Counted from the first letter of the stretch, positions 15,739 to 25,095 are shown. The stretch: 36,122 bases of DNA from Desulfobacterales bacterium (GCA_020345745.1 CP070768.1:3116792-3152913), one strand, 5' to 3'. Notes: a model not told the origin generated them from the letters alone. Numbers and translations: made by a program.

Positions 15739-16119
15739 TGATTCTCACAAGGCCATTTTTTTAAAGACAAAAAAATAATTTCAAGGTATAATTTCATCAA
15801 TGTGTTGTTTAGGTTCATTTCGAGCACAAAATATTGTGCCCTTGCTTATCAGTGTTATATATTACCTTTAACACGATGAAAAGGAAACTATTTAGTTCGT
15901 GTCAAACTAAAATTATAAATTGGAAACACACTATATCATTTTACCTAAACAACAAACTGCGAAGCAGTTTGCTGATTTCGCGATCTGTGGTCGGGAAATC
16001 AGGGAAGTATTAGCTTGCATCGTTTAAGTATTGTGAAACAATACAACAGGCTCGCAAAACAGTAATCGGACGTCAGATGAATTTTTGAGATAGCTTGTTG
16101 ATGTTTTAGGAAGATAATA
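15739..16119. other. Intergenic region between the phosphorylase gene and rseC
   Basis: About 380 bases separate these divergent genes. The phosphorylase-proximal part (15739-15940) is AT-rich and presumably carries promoters, none of which I can fix. The part from 15953 to 16002 holds two adjacent hairpins (listed separately). No coding sequence is visible. Confidence 0.5.
15953..16002 (+). repeat. Two abutting perfect hairpins, possible RNA switch or transposon-end structure
   Basis: CAAACTGC-GAA-GCAGTTTG (15953-15971) is a perfect 8-bp stem with a 3-base loop. It abuts a second hairpin with arms CTGATTTC (15972-15979) and GAAATCAG (15995-16002), whose interior adds CGA/TCG pairing beyond one mismatch. 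GCGAA (15959-15963) can alternatively pair with TTCGC (15977-15981), which would break both stems. No U run follows, so neither is a standard terminator. Confidence 0.55.
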
Positions 16120-16572
16120 ATGGCAACAGAAGAAGGTATTGTTATAAAAGTCGACGCCACGACAGCATGGGTCACAACGACAAAAACGAGTGCCTGTAAG
16201 GGGTGCGCTGCAAAAAGCTCTTGTACGACATTGGGCGGTGGAAAAGAGATGGAAGTCGAAGCAATCAACGACGCAGGGGCACAGGTCGGGCAAAAGGTTG
16301 TGCTTTATTTTCAAACATCTCCTTTATTAAAAGCGACGTTTATGCTGTATGTTTTGCCGATTCTGTTCCTGCTTTTAGGGGCGTTCATTGGAGATCAAAC
16401 AGCGCCCCATTTTAATATCGACCCATCGACGTGTTCGCTAATTGTCGGTCTGATATTTTTCGGGATATCGATTAAAGTTGTAAAATCAAAAGGAAATAAG
16501 CTGGCCAAAAAGGATGCATATCGGCCGAAAGTAATCCGGATTTTAAAAGATTCGGTAAGCGTAAAGGTTTAA
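16120..16572 (+). CDS. rseC: SoxR-reducing system / RseC family membrane protein
   Basis: The 150-aa protein has the RseC/MucC layout. A short N-terminal cytoplasmic domain carries a cysteine cluster, CKGCAAKSSC (Cys26, Cys29, Cys35). Two membrane helices follow (about 71-91 and 104-121), then a basic C-terminal tail. In gammaproteobacteria RseC takes part in SoxR reduction with the Rsx complex, and in sigma-E control. In anaerobes the role is less clear and may concern Rnf-type complexes. No rnf genes lie in the window. The gene is convergent with the diaphorase set, ending 16 bases from it. The ribosome binding site is a modest AGGAAG about 7 bases before the ATG. Confidence 0.85.
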   Translation: MATEEGIVIKVDATTAWVTTTKTSACKGCAAKSSCTTLGGGKEMEVEAINDAGAQVGQKVVLYFQTSPLLKATFMLYVLPILFLLLGAFIGDQTAPHFNIDPSTCSLIVGLIFFGISIKVVKSKGNKLAKKDAYRPKVIRILKDSVSVKV

Positions 16573-16588
16573 TTGCAGGGTCAGGAGT

Positions 16589-17260
16589 TTACTTTTCGGT
16601 GGGATGGTGTATTGAAGCTTCTTGATTCACCTTTAAGGCAAGTGCACCAACCGGACAAATATCGACACACCTGGCACAATCTTCGCAGGAAGGCGATGGA
16701 GCCTCCGCTGCAGCATATAAACTCATCACCGTGTTAAATCCTCGATTGGCAAAGGTCAAAACAGATTGGCCGTGCTGATTGCGGCAGACGTGCAAACACT
16801 TTCCACACAATACGCATCGGTTCGGATAATAATTTAGAAAAGGATGATCTTCATCGATGTCCGTATCTTTAAGATATCGGTTCAAGGGTTTCGATTTTAG
16901 ACCAACCTTTAAAAATTTGGCAATGTTTTGTAACTCGCATCTTTTATGGGCATAACAATTTTTACAGTCGACGCGGTGAACAGACAGGAGAAGCCGAAGT
17001 GCGGTTCGCTGTAATCGCCGTACCGCCGGGGTGTCGGTTTTAATCACCATGTGATCTCTGACCAAGGTCGTGCATGATGTTGCCGGTTTGTCTTCCCCTG
17101 CAATTTCTACAAAGCACATCCTGCATGATGCTGACGGAAGGTCCAAACTCTCAAGATAACAAAGATGAGGGATGTAGATATCATTGTCAAGGCAGGCTTG
17201 AAGCACATTCGTGCCGTTTTTGGCTTCGATTTCCCTGTCGTTTACCAGGAGTGCTACCAT
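16589..17260 (-). CDS. NuoG/HoxU-like iron-sulfur electron-transfer subunit
   Basis: The 223-aa protein equals the N-terminal part of NuoG/HndD and the stand-alone HoxU subunit. Cluster ligands appear in order. The [2Fe-2S] site is Cys34, Cys46, Cys49 and Cys63. The His-Cys3 [4Fe-4S] site is His95, Cys99, Cys102 and Cys108. Two further [4Fe-4S] sites are C149xxC152xxC155xxxC159 and C192xxC195xxC198xxxC202. All ligands are intact. It should pass electrons between the NADH-oxidising flavoprotein and a partner enzyme such as a hydrogenase or formate dehydrogenase, which is not encoded here. AAGGAT precedes the ATG. The gene starts 11 bases after the broken NuoF-like gene ends, and is last in this minus-strand run. 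Confidence 0.88.
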   Translation of the reverse strand: MVALLVNDREIEAKNGTNVLQACLDNDIYIPHLCYLESLDLPSASCRMCFVEIAGEDKPATSCTTLVRDHMVIKTDTPAVRRLQRTALRLLLSVHRVDCKNCYAHKRCELQNIAKFLKVGLKSKPLNRYLKDTDIDEDHPFLNYYPNRCVLCGKCLHVCRNQHGQSVLTFANRGFNTVMSLYAAAEAPSPSCEDCARCVDICPVGALALKVNQEASIHHPTEK

Positions 17261-17271
17261 AATTAAAATCC

Positions 17272-17919
17272 TTATTCTTCTTTTTCCGAAGCACGCTCAA
17301 CAACGGGAACCAGACCTGGAGGTGATATCTTTCTGACGGCATCATACTCCGGTGGACAGGCCACCAAGCACTCACCACACTTTACGCAAAGCTTCTGGTC
17401 GACACCTTTTTTGCGATTTCTGGTTGTGAATACCGCATCGACCGGGCAGCATGTGGCACAAGCGTCACAGCCACGAGCACACAGCTCTAAATCAAAATAA
17501 TAGGCAATGATTGGCCGGCACATAAGGGCCGGACACCGTTTTTCTTTAACGTGGGCCTCATATTCATCTCTAAAATATTTAAATGACGTGAGAACCGGGT
17601 TCGGAGCGGTTTTCCCGAGTCCACATAGCGATCCTTTTTTAATATCTTCGCTCAAGCTTTCGAGTAGTTCAAGATCCTTTTCTTCGCCTTCGCCCTGGGT
17701 TAACCGATCGAGGATTTTGAGCAAATGGTAGGTTCCGATTCTACAGAAAGTACATTTGCCGCATGATTCTTTCTGGGTGAAATCGATGAAATATCGTGCA
17801 ACATCGACCATGCAGGTGTCTTCGTCCATGACAACCATGCCGCCGGAACCCATCATCGCTCCGGCTTCCAGCAGCGAGTCAAAATCAATGGGGTATCTAA
17901 AAAATCGGCAGACAGGCAT
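17272..17919 (-). pseudogene. NuoF-like flavoprotein, C-terminal fragment (downstream of lesions)
   Basis: This 215-codon frame carries the second part of a NuoF/HndC-type subunit: [16 protein letters not shown] and VMDED, then the [4Fe-4S] segment ESCGKCTFCRIGT with SLCGLGKTAPNP, then a 2x[4Fe-4S] ferredoxin domain (ELCARGCDACATCCP and KLCVKCGECLVACPP). It joins the upstream fragment in a different frame. At the G run 17890-17893 (CCCC on the coding strand) one base is missing relative to the expected reading D-T-P-I-D-F-D-S. The ATG of this frame reads in the wrong phase before that point, so its first residues (MPVCRFFRY) are not native. Reinitiation is unlikely because GGAGG touches the ATG directly. 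With the fragment before it this is one gene broken twice. Confidence 0.75.
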
Positions 17920-17972
17920 CCTCCGGAGGGCCCTCCGATTTGCACCGCTTTAAATTGTTTTTGGTTTGGAAT

Positions 17973-19211
17973 TCAACCGCAGATGTCAAAAATGAGCGAC
18001 CGTAATGTGACCCCCATGGGTATTTCAACCAAGCCGACATGAACCACATCTCCAACCACAGAGAAGATGGCTGTACCAGGGCTTTTTTCGGTGCCTATGC
18101 TCCTAAACCAGGCTGCACCGTTTTTTAAAATGGGCGGAACCGATGCCAGGGTTTTAACATTGTTAATCACCGTAGGCTGATGCCACAGGCCGTTTTGAAC
18201 AGGAAACGGTGGGCGATGCCTCGGCATGCCTCTAAAGCCTTCAATGGAACGAATCATGGCGGTTTCCTCGCCACATACAAAGGCGCCTGAGCCTTGAAAT
18301 ATTTCAACCTCAAAGTCGAAATCGCTTCCTAAGATGTTTTTGCCCAGCAACCCGAGTTCTTTTGCCTGCTGGATGGCCGTGTTCACAATTTTTACGGCAA
18401 GCGGATATTCTGCCCTGATATACATGATGGCCCTGCTGGCGCCAACGGCATAAGCACAGATAGCCAAACCCTCGATGACCTGATGGGGGTTGCTTTCAAG
18501 TATGGTTCGGTCCATATATGCGCCTGGGTCACCTTCATCCGCATTGCAGATAACCAGTTTCACCTTTCCTTCAGCATGCATGGCTAATTCCCATTTTTTC
18601 CCAGTGGGATATCCACCACCACCTCGACCCCTTAACCCTGAATTTTTGATTTCATTGACAATGTCAACCGGTGTTAAATGAAGCGATTTTACGAATGTTG
18701 AATATCCATCTTCGGCAATGTAATCGTAAATATCCTCAGGATCAATATGCCCACATTTTTCCATAACCAACCGTTTTTCCTTATTAAAGCGGGAGAAGTC
18801 CATGATGGAAGGGATGAGTTCGTTTGCCACTGTGGCACCGAGTATATGCTCTAAACGAGGGTCGCCTTCTTCTAAAAAGAGCTTGACAAGCATTTGAGCC
18901 TTCCCCGGTGTGACTTCAGGGTACAAAATCGGCGGGAATCCGGAATCCGGGTGGTCGATGATGACCACCGGCTCAGCATAGCAGTGGCCGATACAACCAG
19001 TGGTATGAATGAGGGCTTCAATGTTTCTTTTTGCTAAGGTTTCTTCAAAAGCGGTTTTGGTTTCAATAGCTCCGGAGGCAATGCCGCATGTGGCCATACC
19101 GACATGAATTTTAGGTACCGGAGCTTCTATAAATGCTTCTCGACGTTTTTGGGCCTCTTTACGAATGGCCTTAAATGCCGGATCGATTCGATTATGTTTG
19201 TTCGGACTCAC
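17973..19211 (-). pseudogene. NuoF-like NADH-binding flavoprotein, N-terminal fragment ending at an in-frame TGA
   Basis: The frame encodes a thioredoxin-like [2Fe-2S] domain (GMATCGIASGA, TTGCIGHCYAEP) and the FMN/NADH domain. The latter shows LRGRGGGGYPTGKKW, CNADEGDPGAYMDR and FVCGEETAMIRSIEG. It then reads [26 protein letters not shown] in the same frame. A Gly codon (GGA) is expected at the TGA (17975-17973), so one substitution explains the stop. The product would lack the iron-sulfur C terminus. A GTG at 19211, overlapping the end of nuoE by 20 bases, is my preferred start; a TTG at 19253 is also open. The intact protein would be about 630 aa and would reduce or oxidise NAD(H). Confidence 0.8.
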
Positions 19212-19728
19212 TTTTTTCTTTTTCTCTTTTTGCAATGTCTTTTTCGATTTCAATTCGCATGAGTAGCCCTTCTACCTTGCTTGGCGCCATATGACCGTGG
19301 ACCGTCTCACCAATTATAGCGACAGGGGCCAAGGCACAGCATCCGACACAGGCAACCCTTTCAATGCTAAATTCCCTATCGGCAGTTGTTTCTCCATCTT
19401 CAATTCCAAGTTTTCGCTCGAAGTTTTCAAGTATAATATCACCTGCTCTGACATGGCAGGCCGTACCCAAACAAACCTTAACCGGATGCTTACCAGGAGG
19501 ATGAAATCTAAACTGGTTATAAAATGTTGCAACACCGTATACTTCGCAAGCATTAATTTCGAGGTATTCGGCCACCATTCGTAAGGCTTCAGAAGGAAGA
19601 TAGGCTAGATGTTCCTGAACCATTTGGAGGATGGGGATAAGGTTTCCTCTTTGTTTGTTAAATGTTTCAAGGTTTTTTGCAATGCTCTTTAACGCTGCTT
19701 TTTCTTCAGTTGTGAGTTCTTGATTCAC
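19192..19728 (-). CDS. NuoE/HndA-like [2Fe-2S] subunit of an NADH dehydrogenase module
   Basis: The 178-aa thioredoxin-like ferredoxin has ligands Cys86 and Cys91 (CLGTAC, Cx4C) and Cys127 and Cys131 (CVGCC, Cx3C). The helical N-terminal part contains LIPILQMVQEHLAYLP and EVYGVATFYNQF, which are family signatures. It forms the diaphorase module with the NuoF- and NuoG-like subunits downstream on the same strand. The C-terminal tail is highly charged (KREKEKSESEQT) and overlaps the start of the NuoF-like gene. GGAGGG lies about 11 bases before the GTG start, and the HAD protein gene is 67 bases upstream. No hydrogenase, formate dehydrogenase or complex I membrane gene accompanies it. Confidence 0.9.
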   Translation of the reverse strand: MNQELTTEEKAALKSIAKNLETFNKQRGNLIPILQMVQEHLAYLPSEALRMVAEYLEINACEVYGVATFYNQFRFHPPGKHPVKVCLGTACHVRAGDIILENFERKLGIEDGETTADREFSIERVACVGCCALAPVAIIGETVHGHMAPSKVEGLLMRIEIEKDIAKREKEKSESEQT

Positions 19729-19795
19729 GAGTCAATCTGCCCTCCAAAAGAATCATGAAGGAGCGATTATTATATTTTGGCAATGAAATGTCAAT

Positions 19796-20266
19796 CTAAG
19801 ATCTTAAGGTCGCCACCAGGCGCAAGGGATGAAGGAGCAGCGCCAATGCCGAAAGGATATTGGTACAGACAACATCGGCGGATAACAATGTTTCAGCAGA
19901 TGCACCTTCTTCCTGAACAACGACTATGCCAAGCGCTGCCTCCTCTATCATCAGGCGATCATTACGACCATTTCCGATACCGACAGTAAATTCAGATCCA
20001 AGCTGCAAAACATACTCTTGCTTGACCAAATCTTGGTTATTCGAATCTAGCACGAAAAGCTTGCAATCAAGGTCTTTGGTTTTACCTTGTACATCTCCGT
20101 AAGTATCGGCTGTCAATAGGTGTATCTGGATTTTATGGGAAAGATTCTGCAAGGTCGATTTGACTCCGGGCAACAGATTTCCGTCACCGGCGATGGTACC
20201 GTTGTAATCTAAAACCAGATGGTTAAGCTGCAAATATTTATAACCCGGAATTTCTATGTCGATCAT
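19796..20266 (-). CDS. HAD-family protein resembling the soluble P-type ATPase phosphatase group (COG4087-like)
   Basis: The 156-aa protein begins at an ATG with GGAGG about 6 bases upstream; a GTG four codons earlier is part of that site. HAD motif I is LVLDYNGTIAGDG, with nucleophile Asp20 and Asn22 replacing the usual second Asp, as in the COG4087 soluble P-type-ATPase-like set. Motif II is LLTADTYG, and motif IV lies in VGIGNGRNDRLMIEEA. It is a minimal HAD fold without a cap. The substrate is unknown. It lies 67 bases upstream of the NuoE-like gene on the same strand, so it could be in the same transcript; whether it serves the diaphorase is unknown. Confidence 0.8.
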   Translation of the reverse strand: MIDIEIPGYKYLQLNHLVLDYNGTIAGDGNLLPGVKSTLQNLSHKIQIHLLTADTYGDVQGKTKDLDCKLFVLDSNNQDLVKQEYVLQLGSEFTVGIGNGRNDRLMIEEAALGIVVVQEEGASAETLLSADVVCTNILSALALLLHPLRLVATLRS

Positions 20267-20453
20267 ATTATCCTCCACATGTAAATATAGTTGCTCAAGC
20301 CTTGAGCTCGCAACAATTTTCAGTTGATTTCATCTGTAAGGGCTTGATGGCTTTTTCTTGCAGTCGATATCAATTTTGTATTAGCCGTGTGCTCCAATAT
20401 TTATGATTTAAGCACTTTTTTTCATACCCACATTGCTTTAAAAAAATAATAAC

Positions 20454-20723
20454 TCACGTTTCGCACCCTAAAGTTGGCCACCATCCACGGTGCAATGCGG
20501 CTGGATAATATTTTTAAAAAGACAAAATTTGAATAAAGCGTTTTCGCACTAGCAACTGCGCATACATGCCAAATAAGCTTTACCCTAACTGAGCGCAAAC
20601 AAATTGAAGACACTTTTTATTATAACATCAAACAATAATTTTAACTTTACACCCGAATAAAACGAATTTGGATATCCCCTGAATACTTACCAGTTTGCTA
20701 TCGGATAGGGGTGCGAAACGTGA
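20454..20723. mobile_element. MITE-like element bounded by 15-bp inverted repeats
   Basis: TCACGTTTCGCACCC (20454-20468) is repeated exactly in inverted orientation as GGGTGCGAAACGTGA (20709-20723), giving a 270-bp segment. No transposase is encoded inside. A minus-strand frame (20422-20613) spans the left end but is not recognisable. I see no clear target-site duplication. The right end sits 3 bases past the stop of the MFS transporter gene. The arrangement fits a miniature inverted-repeat element or an internally deleted insertion sequence. Confidence 0.45.
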
Positions 20724-20726
20724 AGG

Positions 20727-21890
20727 TTAAGCTAAGCCGGCTTTACGATCCATAATATGTGAGAATGCTAGCAGCAGACCGCCGACCAGGGCAATAATAC
20801 TGCTGACCATAAATAGTGAAAACAAACCCATAATTTCAAATAGAAGTCCGCTAATGAAAAATCCAACCATTAAACCAAGCCCATAGGTGGTTGCATTGTT
20901 CACCGCTTGTCCAAGTGTTTTGGTTTCCGCAGGCGCTAAAGCATCGATATACAGGATGCTTGCGATATGAAATGTACCATAGGTTACGGCATGAAGCATC
21001 TGCAAAAGCAGTATGGCGAAAGGAGACACAATAAAGAAAAGAGCAAACCATCTCAAGGCCGCTACCATAAATGAAAAAATAAGAATGTTTTCGATAGAAA
21101 AATGTTTCAAAATGCTGTCTGATTTAATCATGACAATGATTTCAGCAATTGATGCTAAAGCCCAGGCAAGACCGATAAACATATTGCCGTATCCCAAATG
21201 TTCAAGATGTATAGAAAAAAAACCGTAATACGTGGCATGGCTGACAAGCATCAAAAAAGCACAAAGCAGAAAAATGATCATACGTCTGGTTAGCAATGCT
21301 TTGGCTTTTGTGGTAAATGCGCCTTTTTTCTCGATCCGGATATCAGGAATTTTTACGGAAATAAGGGCTTGCAGCACGGAACCGGCAAGTATCAATACAA
21401 GGATTATTTCAATGGAATAAACGTCTATCACCTTTCCCATGACAATGACGGTCATAATAAACGCGAAAGACCCCCATCCTCTGGTTCTTCCATAACTCTT
21501 CTTCTCCTTACCCAGGACATCCATGGTAAAAGCTTCCAGAAAAGAGATGATCGGCGTATAAAAAATCCCGTAAAAAATGGTAATGAGCAGCATGGCAAAA
21601 AAATCGATGGTATATAGATATAATGCCCAGATTCCCGTGCTTACAAAACTACAAAAAATATCTATCGGCCTCCTGATTTGAAATCGATCGGCCAAAGCTC
21701 CCCAGATCATGGGGAATAAGATTAATGCCACTGATCTTATGGCTGATAAAATGCCTATCTGGAAACCGGTGAAATCGAGATGGTAGCAATATAAGTTAAA
21801 ATAAGGCAAGAAAATGCCCATAATACCAAAATATAGAAAGTACTGGGAACCGATGACAAATTTATATGAATGTCCGGAATTATAATGCAT
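20727..21890 (-). CDS. Major facilitator superfamily transporter (MFS_1-like, HcaT/nucleoside-symporter type)
   Basis: The protein of about 387 aa has roughly twelve hydrophobic segments, the normal MFS size. The N-terminal half contains FGIMGIFLPYFNLYC, GILSAIRSVALILFPMIWG and ALADRFQIRR, the last being the usual loop 2-3 A-D-R motif. SYGRTRGWGSFAF is typical of the MFS_1-like (PF12832) group with HcaT-type proteins and some nucleoside/H+ symporters. The substrate cannot be read from sequence. The 270-bp inverted-repeat element lies immediately downstream. The ATG at 21890 is chosen over a GTG two codons earlier; neither has a strong ribosome binding site. Confidence 0.82.
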   Translation of the reverse strand: MHYNSGHSYKFVIGSQYFLYFGIMGIFLPYFNLYCYHLDFTGFQIGILSAIRSVALILFPMIWGALADRFQIRRPIDIFCSFVSTGIWALYLYTIDFFAMLLITIFYGIFYTPIISFLEAFTMDVLGKEKKSYGRTRGWGSFAFIMTVIVMGKVIDVYSIEIILVLILAGSVLQALISVKIPDIRIEKKGAFTTKAKALLTRRMIIFLLCAFLMLVSHATYYGFFSIHLEHLGYGNMFIGLAWALASIAEIIVMIKSDSILKHFSIENILIFSFMVAALRWFALFFIVSPFAILLLQMLHAVTYGTFHIASILYIDALAPAETKTLGQAVNNATTYGLGLMVGFFISGLLFEIMGLFSLFMVSSIIALVGGLLLAFSHIMDRKAGLA

Positions 21891-22185
21891 GTCCACGTTA
21901 ATACGTTATCCATTCATAAAATACAATTTTTATGTTACGGCCCCGCCTATATAATTTCTCAAAAACTGCAGGCAAGAATACTCAGGCTTTTTCTAGATGA
22001 GTTCCATGGATAGCCTTTTTTAAGCGCGGAAACTCATGGTCAGGTCACAGCGTAAAGAAAGAACAGAGGTTACCTAGCCCCCTTGCAACTCATCTTTACA
22101 AAAATGTTTTTTGGTGTTATTTTAGAAAAATTGAGTAGTTGGCAAAAGCAGAAATGATATCAGCTTTAACATGCAGGAGCCTAAA

Positions 22186-22632
22186 ATGGACTACATCAAA
22201 ATACGATTTACCAACGATTTTGGTCAACTCGGTAAAAAATTCGAAAAGACCATTGAGGATGTGTTCAGAACAATAAATCCAATGTTCACCCTGGCAGAGC
22301 GAAGATGGACGCCTCAAATGGACATTTATGAAACACCCGAAGAGATCATAATCCTGGCTGAAATCGCAGGAGTAAACAAGGAAGATCTGGAATTGGAGAT
22401 CAGTAGCAAGGCGGTTAAAATTTTTGGCAACCGGTCTGAGTTTTTTCGCATTGAAAACGCCACATACAGATTGGCAGAAATCCAGTATGGTAAATTTGAA
22501 CGCATTTTGTATCTTCCATCTCCTATTGATCCTGAAGTCGTTTCTGCATCATATTCAAACGGATTTCTCCAGGTTCGATTGGCCAAGCTGGCACTCGATA
22601 AATCGCACAAAATACAAATTACGGAGGAATAA
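22186..22632 (+). CDS. Small heat-shock protein (Hsp20/alpha-crystallin family)
   Basis: The ATG at 22186 gives 148 aa and has AGGAG at 22175-22179, six bases upstream; the ATG at 22171 overlaps that site and is rejected. The alpha-crystallin domain spans about residues 44-145: WTPQMDIYETPEEI, EIAGVNKEDLELEI, and SNGFLQVRL in the position of the usual NGVLxVxL strand. There is a short N-terminal arm and almost no C-terminal extension after KIQITEE, so an IXI motif is not obvious. Such chaperones hold unfolded proteins without ATP. It precedes lon by 112 bases, consistent with a shared heat-shock role, although I see no clear sigma-32 promoter or CIRCE element. Confidence 0.92.
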   Translation: MDYIKIRFTNDFGQLGKKFEKTIEDVFRTINPMFTLAERRWTPQMDIYETPEEIIILAEIAGVNKEDLELEISSKAVKIFGNRSEFFRIENATYRLAEIQYGKFERILYLPSPIDPEVVSASYSNGFLQVRLAKLALDKSHKIQITEE

Positions 22633-22744
22633 TTCATACCGTTTAAGGTAAATAAACCACTTTTCTTGATAAAAAAGCTGTTTGCCAGCTTAAGGTTTTT
22701 GTTCAATATTAGCGTTTGTTTGAAGTAGATGGAATGGAGGTCCC

Positions 22745-25087
22745 ATGACACAACACCAGCCGTCACCTGAAATCAGCACGGAAAAAATACCGGAAATTCT
22801 TCCTATTTTGCCTCTGTTTGATGCAGCCCTGTTTCCCAAAATGGTTTTACCGCTTGTTGTCATGCAGGAGAAATCGATCCAACTGGTCGATGAAGCGATG
22901 TCCCAGAATCGAATGATAGGGCTAGTTGTCGCAAAAGGACCGATTAAGGAAGAGGCTTATTCTTATGATGATCTTTATGAAATAGGTACAAGTGCTTTGA
23001 TTCTTAAAATGGCAAAAACCGAAGATAACCGAGCACAGCTGCTTGTCCAAGGCTTGGGACGGTTCAAGATAAAAACGTATATTAAAGATAAGCCCTATTT
23101 CCAGGCGTATGTAGAGCACATTAAAGAGATAGAGCAAAAAGACAAGGAAATCGAAGCGCTCATGTCTAACATGGTCGGCCAGTTCTCAAGAATCGCTGAG
23201 CTTTCGCCGGGTCTGCCTCAGGAAATTGTTGCCATGGCCCAATCCATCCATGAACCTGGTGTCTTGGCCGATATGGTTGCCTCTACCATCAATTCAAGCC
23301 TGGAAGAAAAACAGCGTGTTTTGGAAATTTATGACGTTAAGAAACGATTAAAAAAAGTTACCCAATTGGTCAACTATCAACTGGAAATCCTTGAACTCGG
23401 CGACAAGATTCAATCGCAAGTCAAGGGAGACATGGATAAAAGGCAAAGGGAATATTATCTGCGAGAGCAACTCAAAGCCATCAGAGAAGAGTTGGGCGAA
23501 AAAGATGAGACAACCGTCGAAGTTGATGAATACAGAGCTAAAATCGAGGAGCGAAATCTTCCTGAGGAAGCAAAAAAAGAAGCCGAGCGTGAATTGGGCC
23601 GCCTCTCCCGAATGCACCCCTCTTCCGCGGAATATACTGTGGCGTCAACGTATCTGGATTGGCTAACGGCACTGCCTTGGCATGAAAGTACCGAAGATAA
23701 TCTTGACATCAAAGTCGCCCGAAAGATTTTGGATCAGGACCATTTTGGACTTGAGAAGGCCAAAAAACGAATTATCGAATATCTTGCGGTACGGAAGTTG
23801 AAACCGGAATCAAAGGGACCGATTCTCTGTTTTGCCGGTCCGCCCGGAACCGGAAAAACCTCTTTGGGTCGCTCGATTGCGCGTGCATTGGGCCGCAATT
23901 TTTTTAGAATTTCACTGGGCGGCGTGAGAGACGAGGCTGAAATTAGAGGGCATCGACGCACCTATGTGGGGGCCCTTCCGGGCCGAATCATTCAAGGGGT
24001 TCGACGGTCGGGGTCAAACAACCCGGTTTTCATGCTAGATGAAATAGATAAAGTGGGTAGCGATTTTAGGGGCGATCCGTCATCTGCCTTGCTGGAGGTT
24101 CTGGATCCTGAGCAGAACTTTTCTTTCTCAGACCATTATCTGGATGTCCCCTTTGACCTGTCCAAGGTTATGTTCATAACCACTGGAAATATTCTTGACA
24201 CCATACCCCCTGCGTTGCTCGATAGGATGGAAGTGTTGAAACTTCTCGGTTACACCCTGGAAGAAAAAGTTAAAATTGCCAACCGATATCTTATCCCGCG
24301 CCAACGAGACGCTCATGGCTTAAAAACCAATCACATATCTTTTACAAAAGGGGCTGTTAAACAGATTATTATTGGATATACAAGGGAATCGGGTTTGCGA
24401 AACCTTGAAAGGGAAATCGCCACCATTTGTCGAGGTGTGGCAGCGAGTATTGCCGAAGGAGAGGCCAAATCCGTTAAGATTAACGTGAAAAATATTTACG
24501 AGTATCTTGGCCCCATACGAATCACCTCGGAAGCAAAAGCCAGAACATCCACTCCTGGCGTGGCAATGGGTCTCGCCTGGACGCAGACCGGTGGTGAAAT
24601 CCTCTTTATCGAGGCCACATCAATGAAAGGGAATAAAGGTCTTACGTTGACCGGTCATCTTGGTGACGTCATGAAAGAATCCGCAACGGCGGCATTGAGT
24701 TTTATTCGATCGAACGCTGCCTCCATAGGGATCCCTGATGATTATTTTCAGAATCACGACATCCATATTCACGTACCGGCGGGTGCTATCCCGAAAGATG
24801 GCCCCTCGGCGGGTGTTACCATGTTGACGGCGTTGACCTCCCTTATGACCCAAAAAACCATTAAAAAAGACCTTGCCATGACCGGCGAAATAACATTGAG
24901 GGGACAGGTGTTGCCGGTTGGTGGGATTAAAGAAAAAATTTTAGCCGCCCATCGAGCTGGTATTAAATCCATCATTCTTCCAAAATGGAATGAAAAAGAT
25001 CTGGTAGACATTAGCAAAGAGGTCAAAAATAAGATGCAGTTTCATTTCGTCGACAAGATGCAGGAGGTGTTAAAACTCGCTCTTTAA
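22745..25087 (+). CDS. lon: ATP-dependent protease Lon
   Basis: This 780-aa protein is full length. It has the N-terminal LAN substrate-binding domain (about 18-205), a coiled-coil region, the AAA+ module with Walker A GPPGTGKT (365-372) and Walker B FMLDEIDK, and the C-terminal protease domain. The serine-lysine dyad is in KDGPSAG (Ser688) and GGIKEK (Lys731). Lon degrades damaged and specific regulatory proteins in the cytoplasm. A good GGAGG site precedes the ATG by four bases. It follows hsp20 and precedes rlpA by 8 bases, so read-through to rlpA is likely. Confidence 0.97.
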   Translation: MTQHQPSPEISTEKIPEILPILPLFDAALFPKMVLPLVVMQEKSIQLVDEAMSQNRMIGLVVAKGPIKEEAYSYDDLYEIGTSALILKMAKTEDNRAQLLVQGLGRFKIKTYIKDKPYFQAYVEHIKEIEQKDKEIEALMSNMVGQFSRIAELSPGLPQEIVAMAQSIHEPGVLADMVASTINSSLEEKQRVLEIYDVKKRLKKVTQLVNYQLEILELGDKIQSQVKGDMDKRQREYYLREQLKAIREELGEKDETTVEVDEYRAKIEERNLPEEAKKEAERELGRLSRMHPSSAEYTVASTYLDWLTALPWHESTEDNLDIKVARKILDQDHFGLEKAKKRIIEYLAVRKLKPESKGPILCFAGPPGTGKTSLGRSIARALGRNFFRISLGGVRDEAEIRGHRRTYVGALPGRIIQGVRRSGSNNPVFMLDEIDKVGSDFRGDPSSALLEVLDPEQNFSFSDHYLDVPFDLSKVMFITTGNILDTIPPALLDRMEVLKLLGYTLEEKVKIANRYLIPRQRDAHGLKTNHISFTKGAVKQIIIGYTRESGLRNLEREIATICRGVAASIAEGEAKSVKINVKNIYEYLGPIRITSEAKARTSTPGVAMGLAWTQTGGEILFIEATSMKGNKGLTLTGHLGDVMKESATAALSFIRSNAASIGIPDDYFQNHDIHIHVPAGAIPKDGPSAGVTMLTALTSLMTQKTIKKDLAMTGEITLRGQVLPVGGIKEKILAAHRAGIKSIILPKWNEKDLVDISKEVKNKMQFHFVDKMQEVLKLAL

Positions 25088-25095
25088 AAATATCT

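Noticed and set aside
17890-17893. Programmed -1 frameshift in the NuoF-like gene
   Set aside because: The slip site is a plain C run without a slippery heptamer or obvious downstream stimulator, and a nonsense codon nearby makes decay or error more likely.
17973-17975. TGA in the NuoF-like gene as a selenocysteine codon
   Set aside because: Family members have Gly at this position, not Cys. The sequence after it forms a loopless palindrome near 17925-17938, not a SECIS-like hairpin, and a frameshift downstream would still break the protein.
20422-20613. Minus-strand 63-codon frame as a gene
   Set aside because: It spans the end of the inverted-repeat element, lacks a ribosome binding site and shows no recognisable family.
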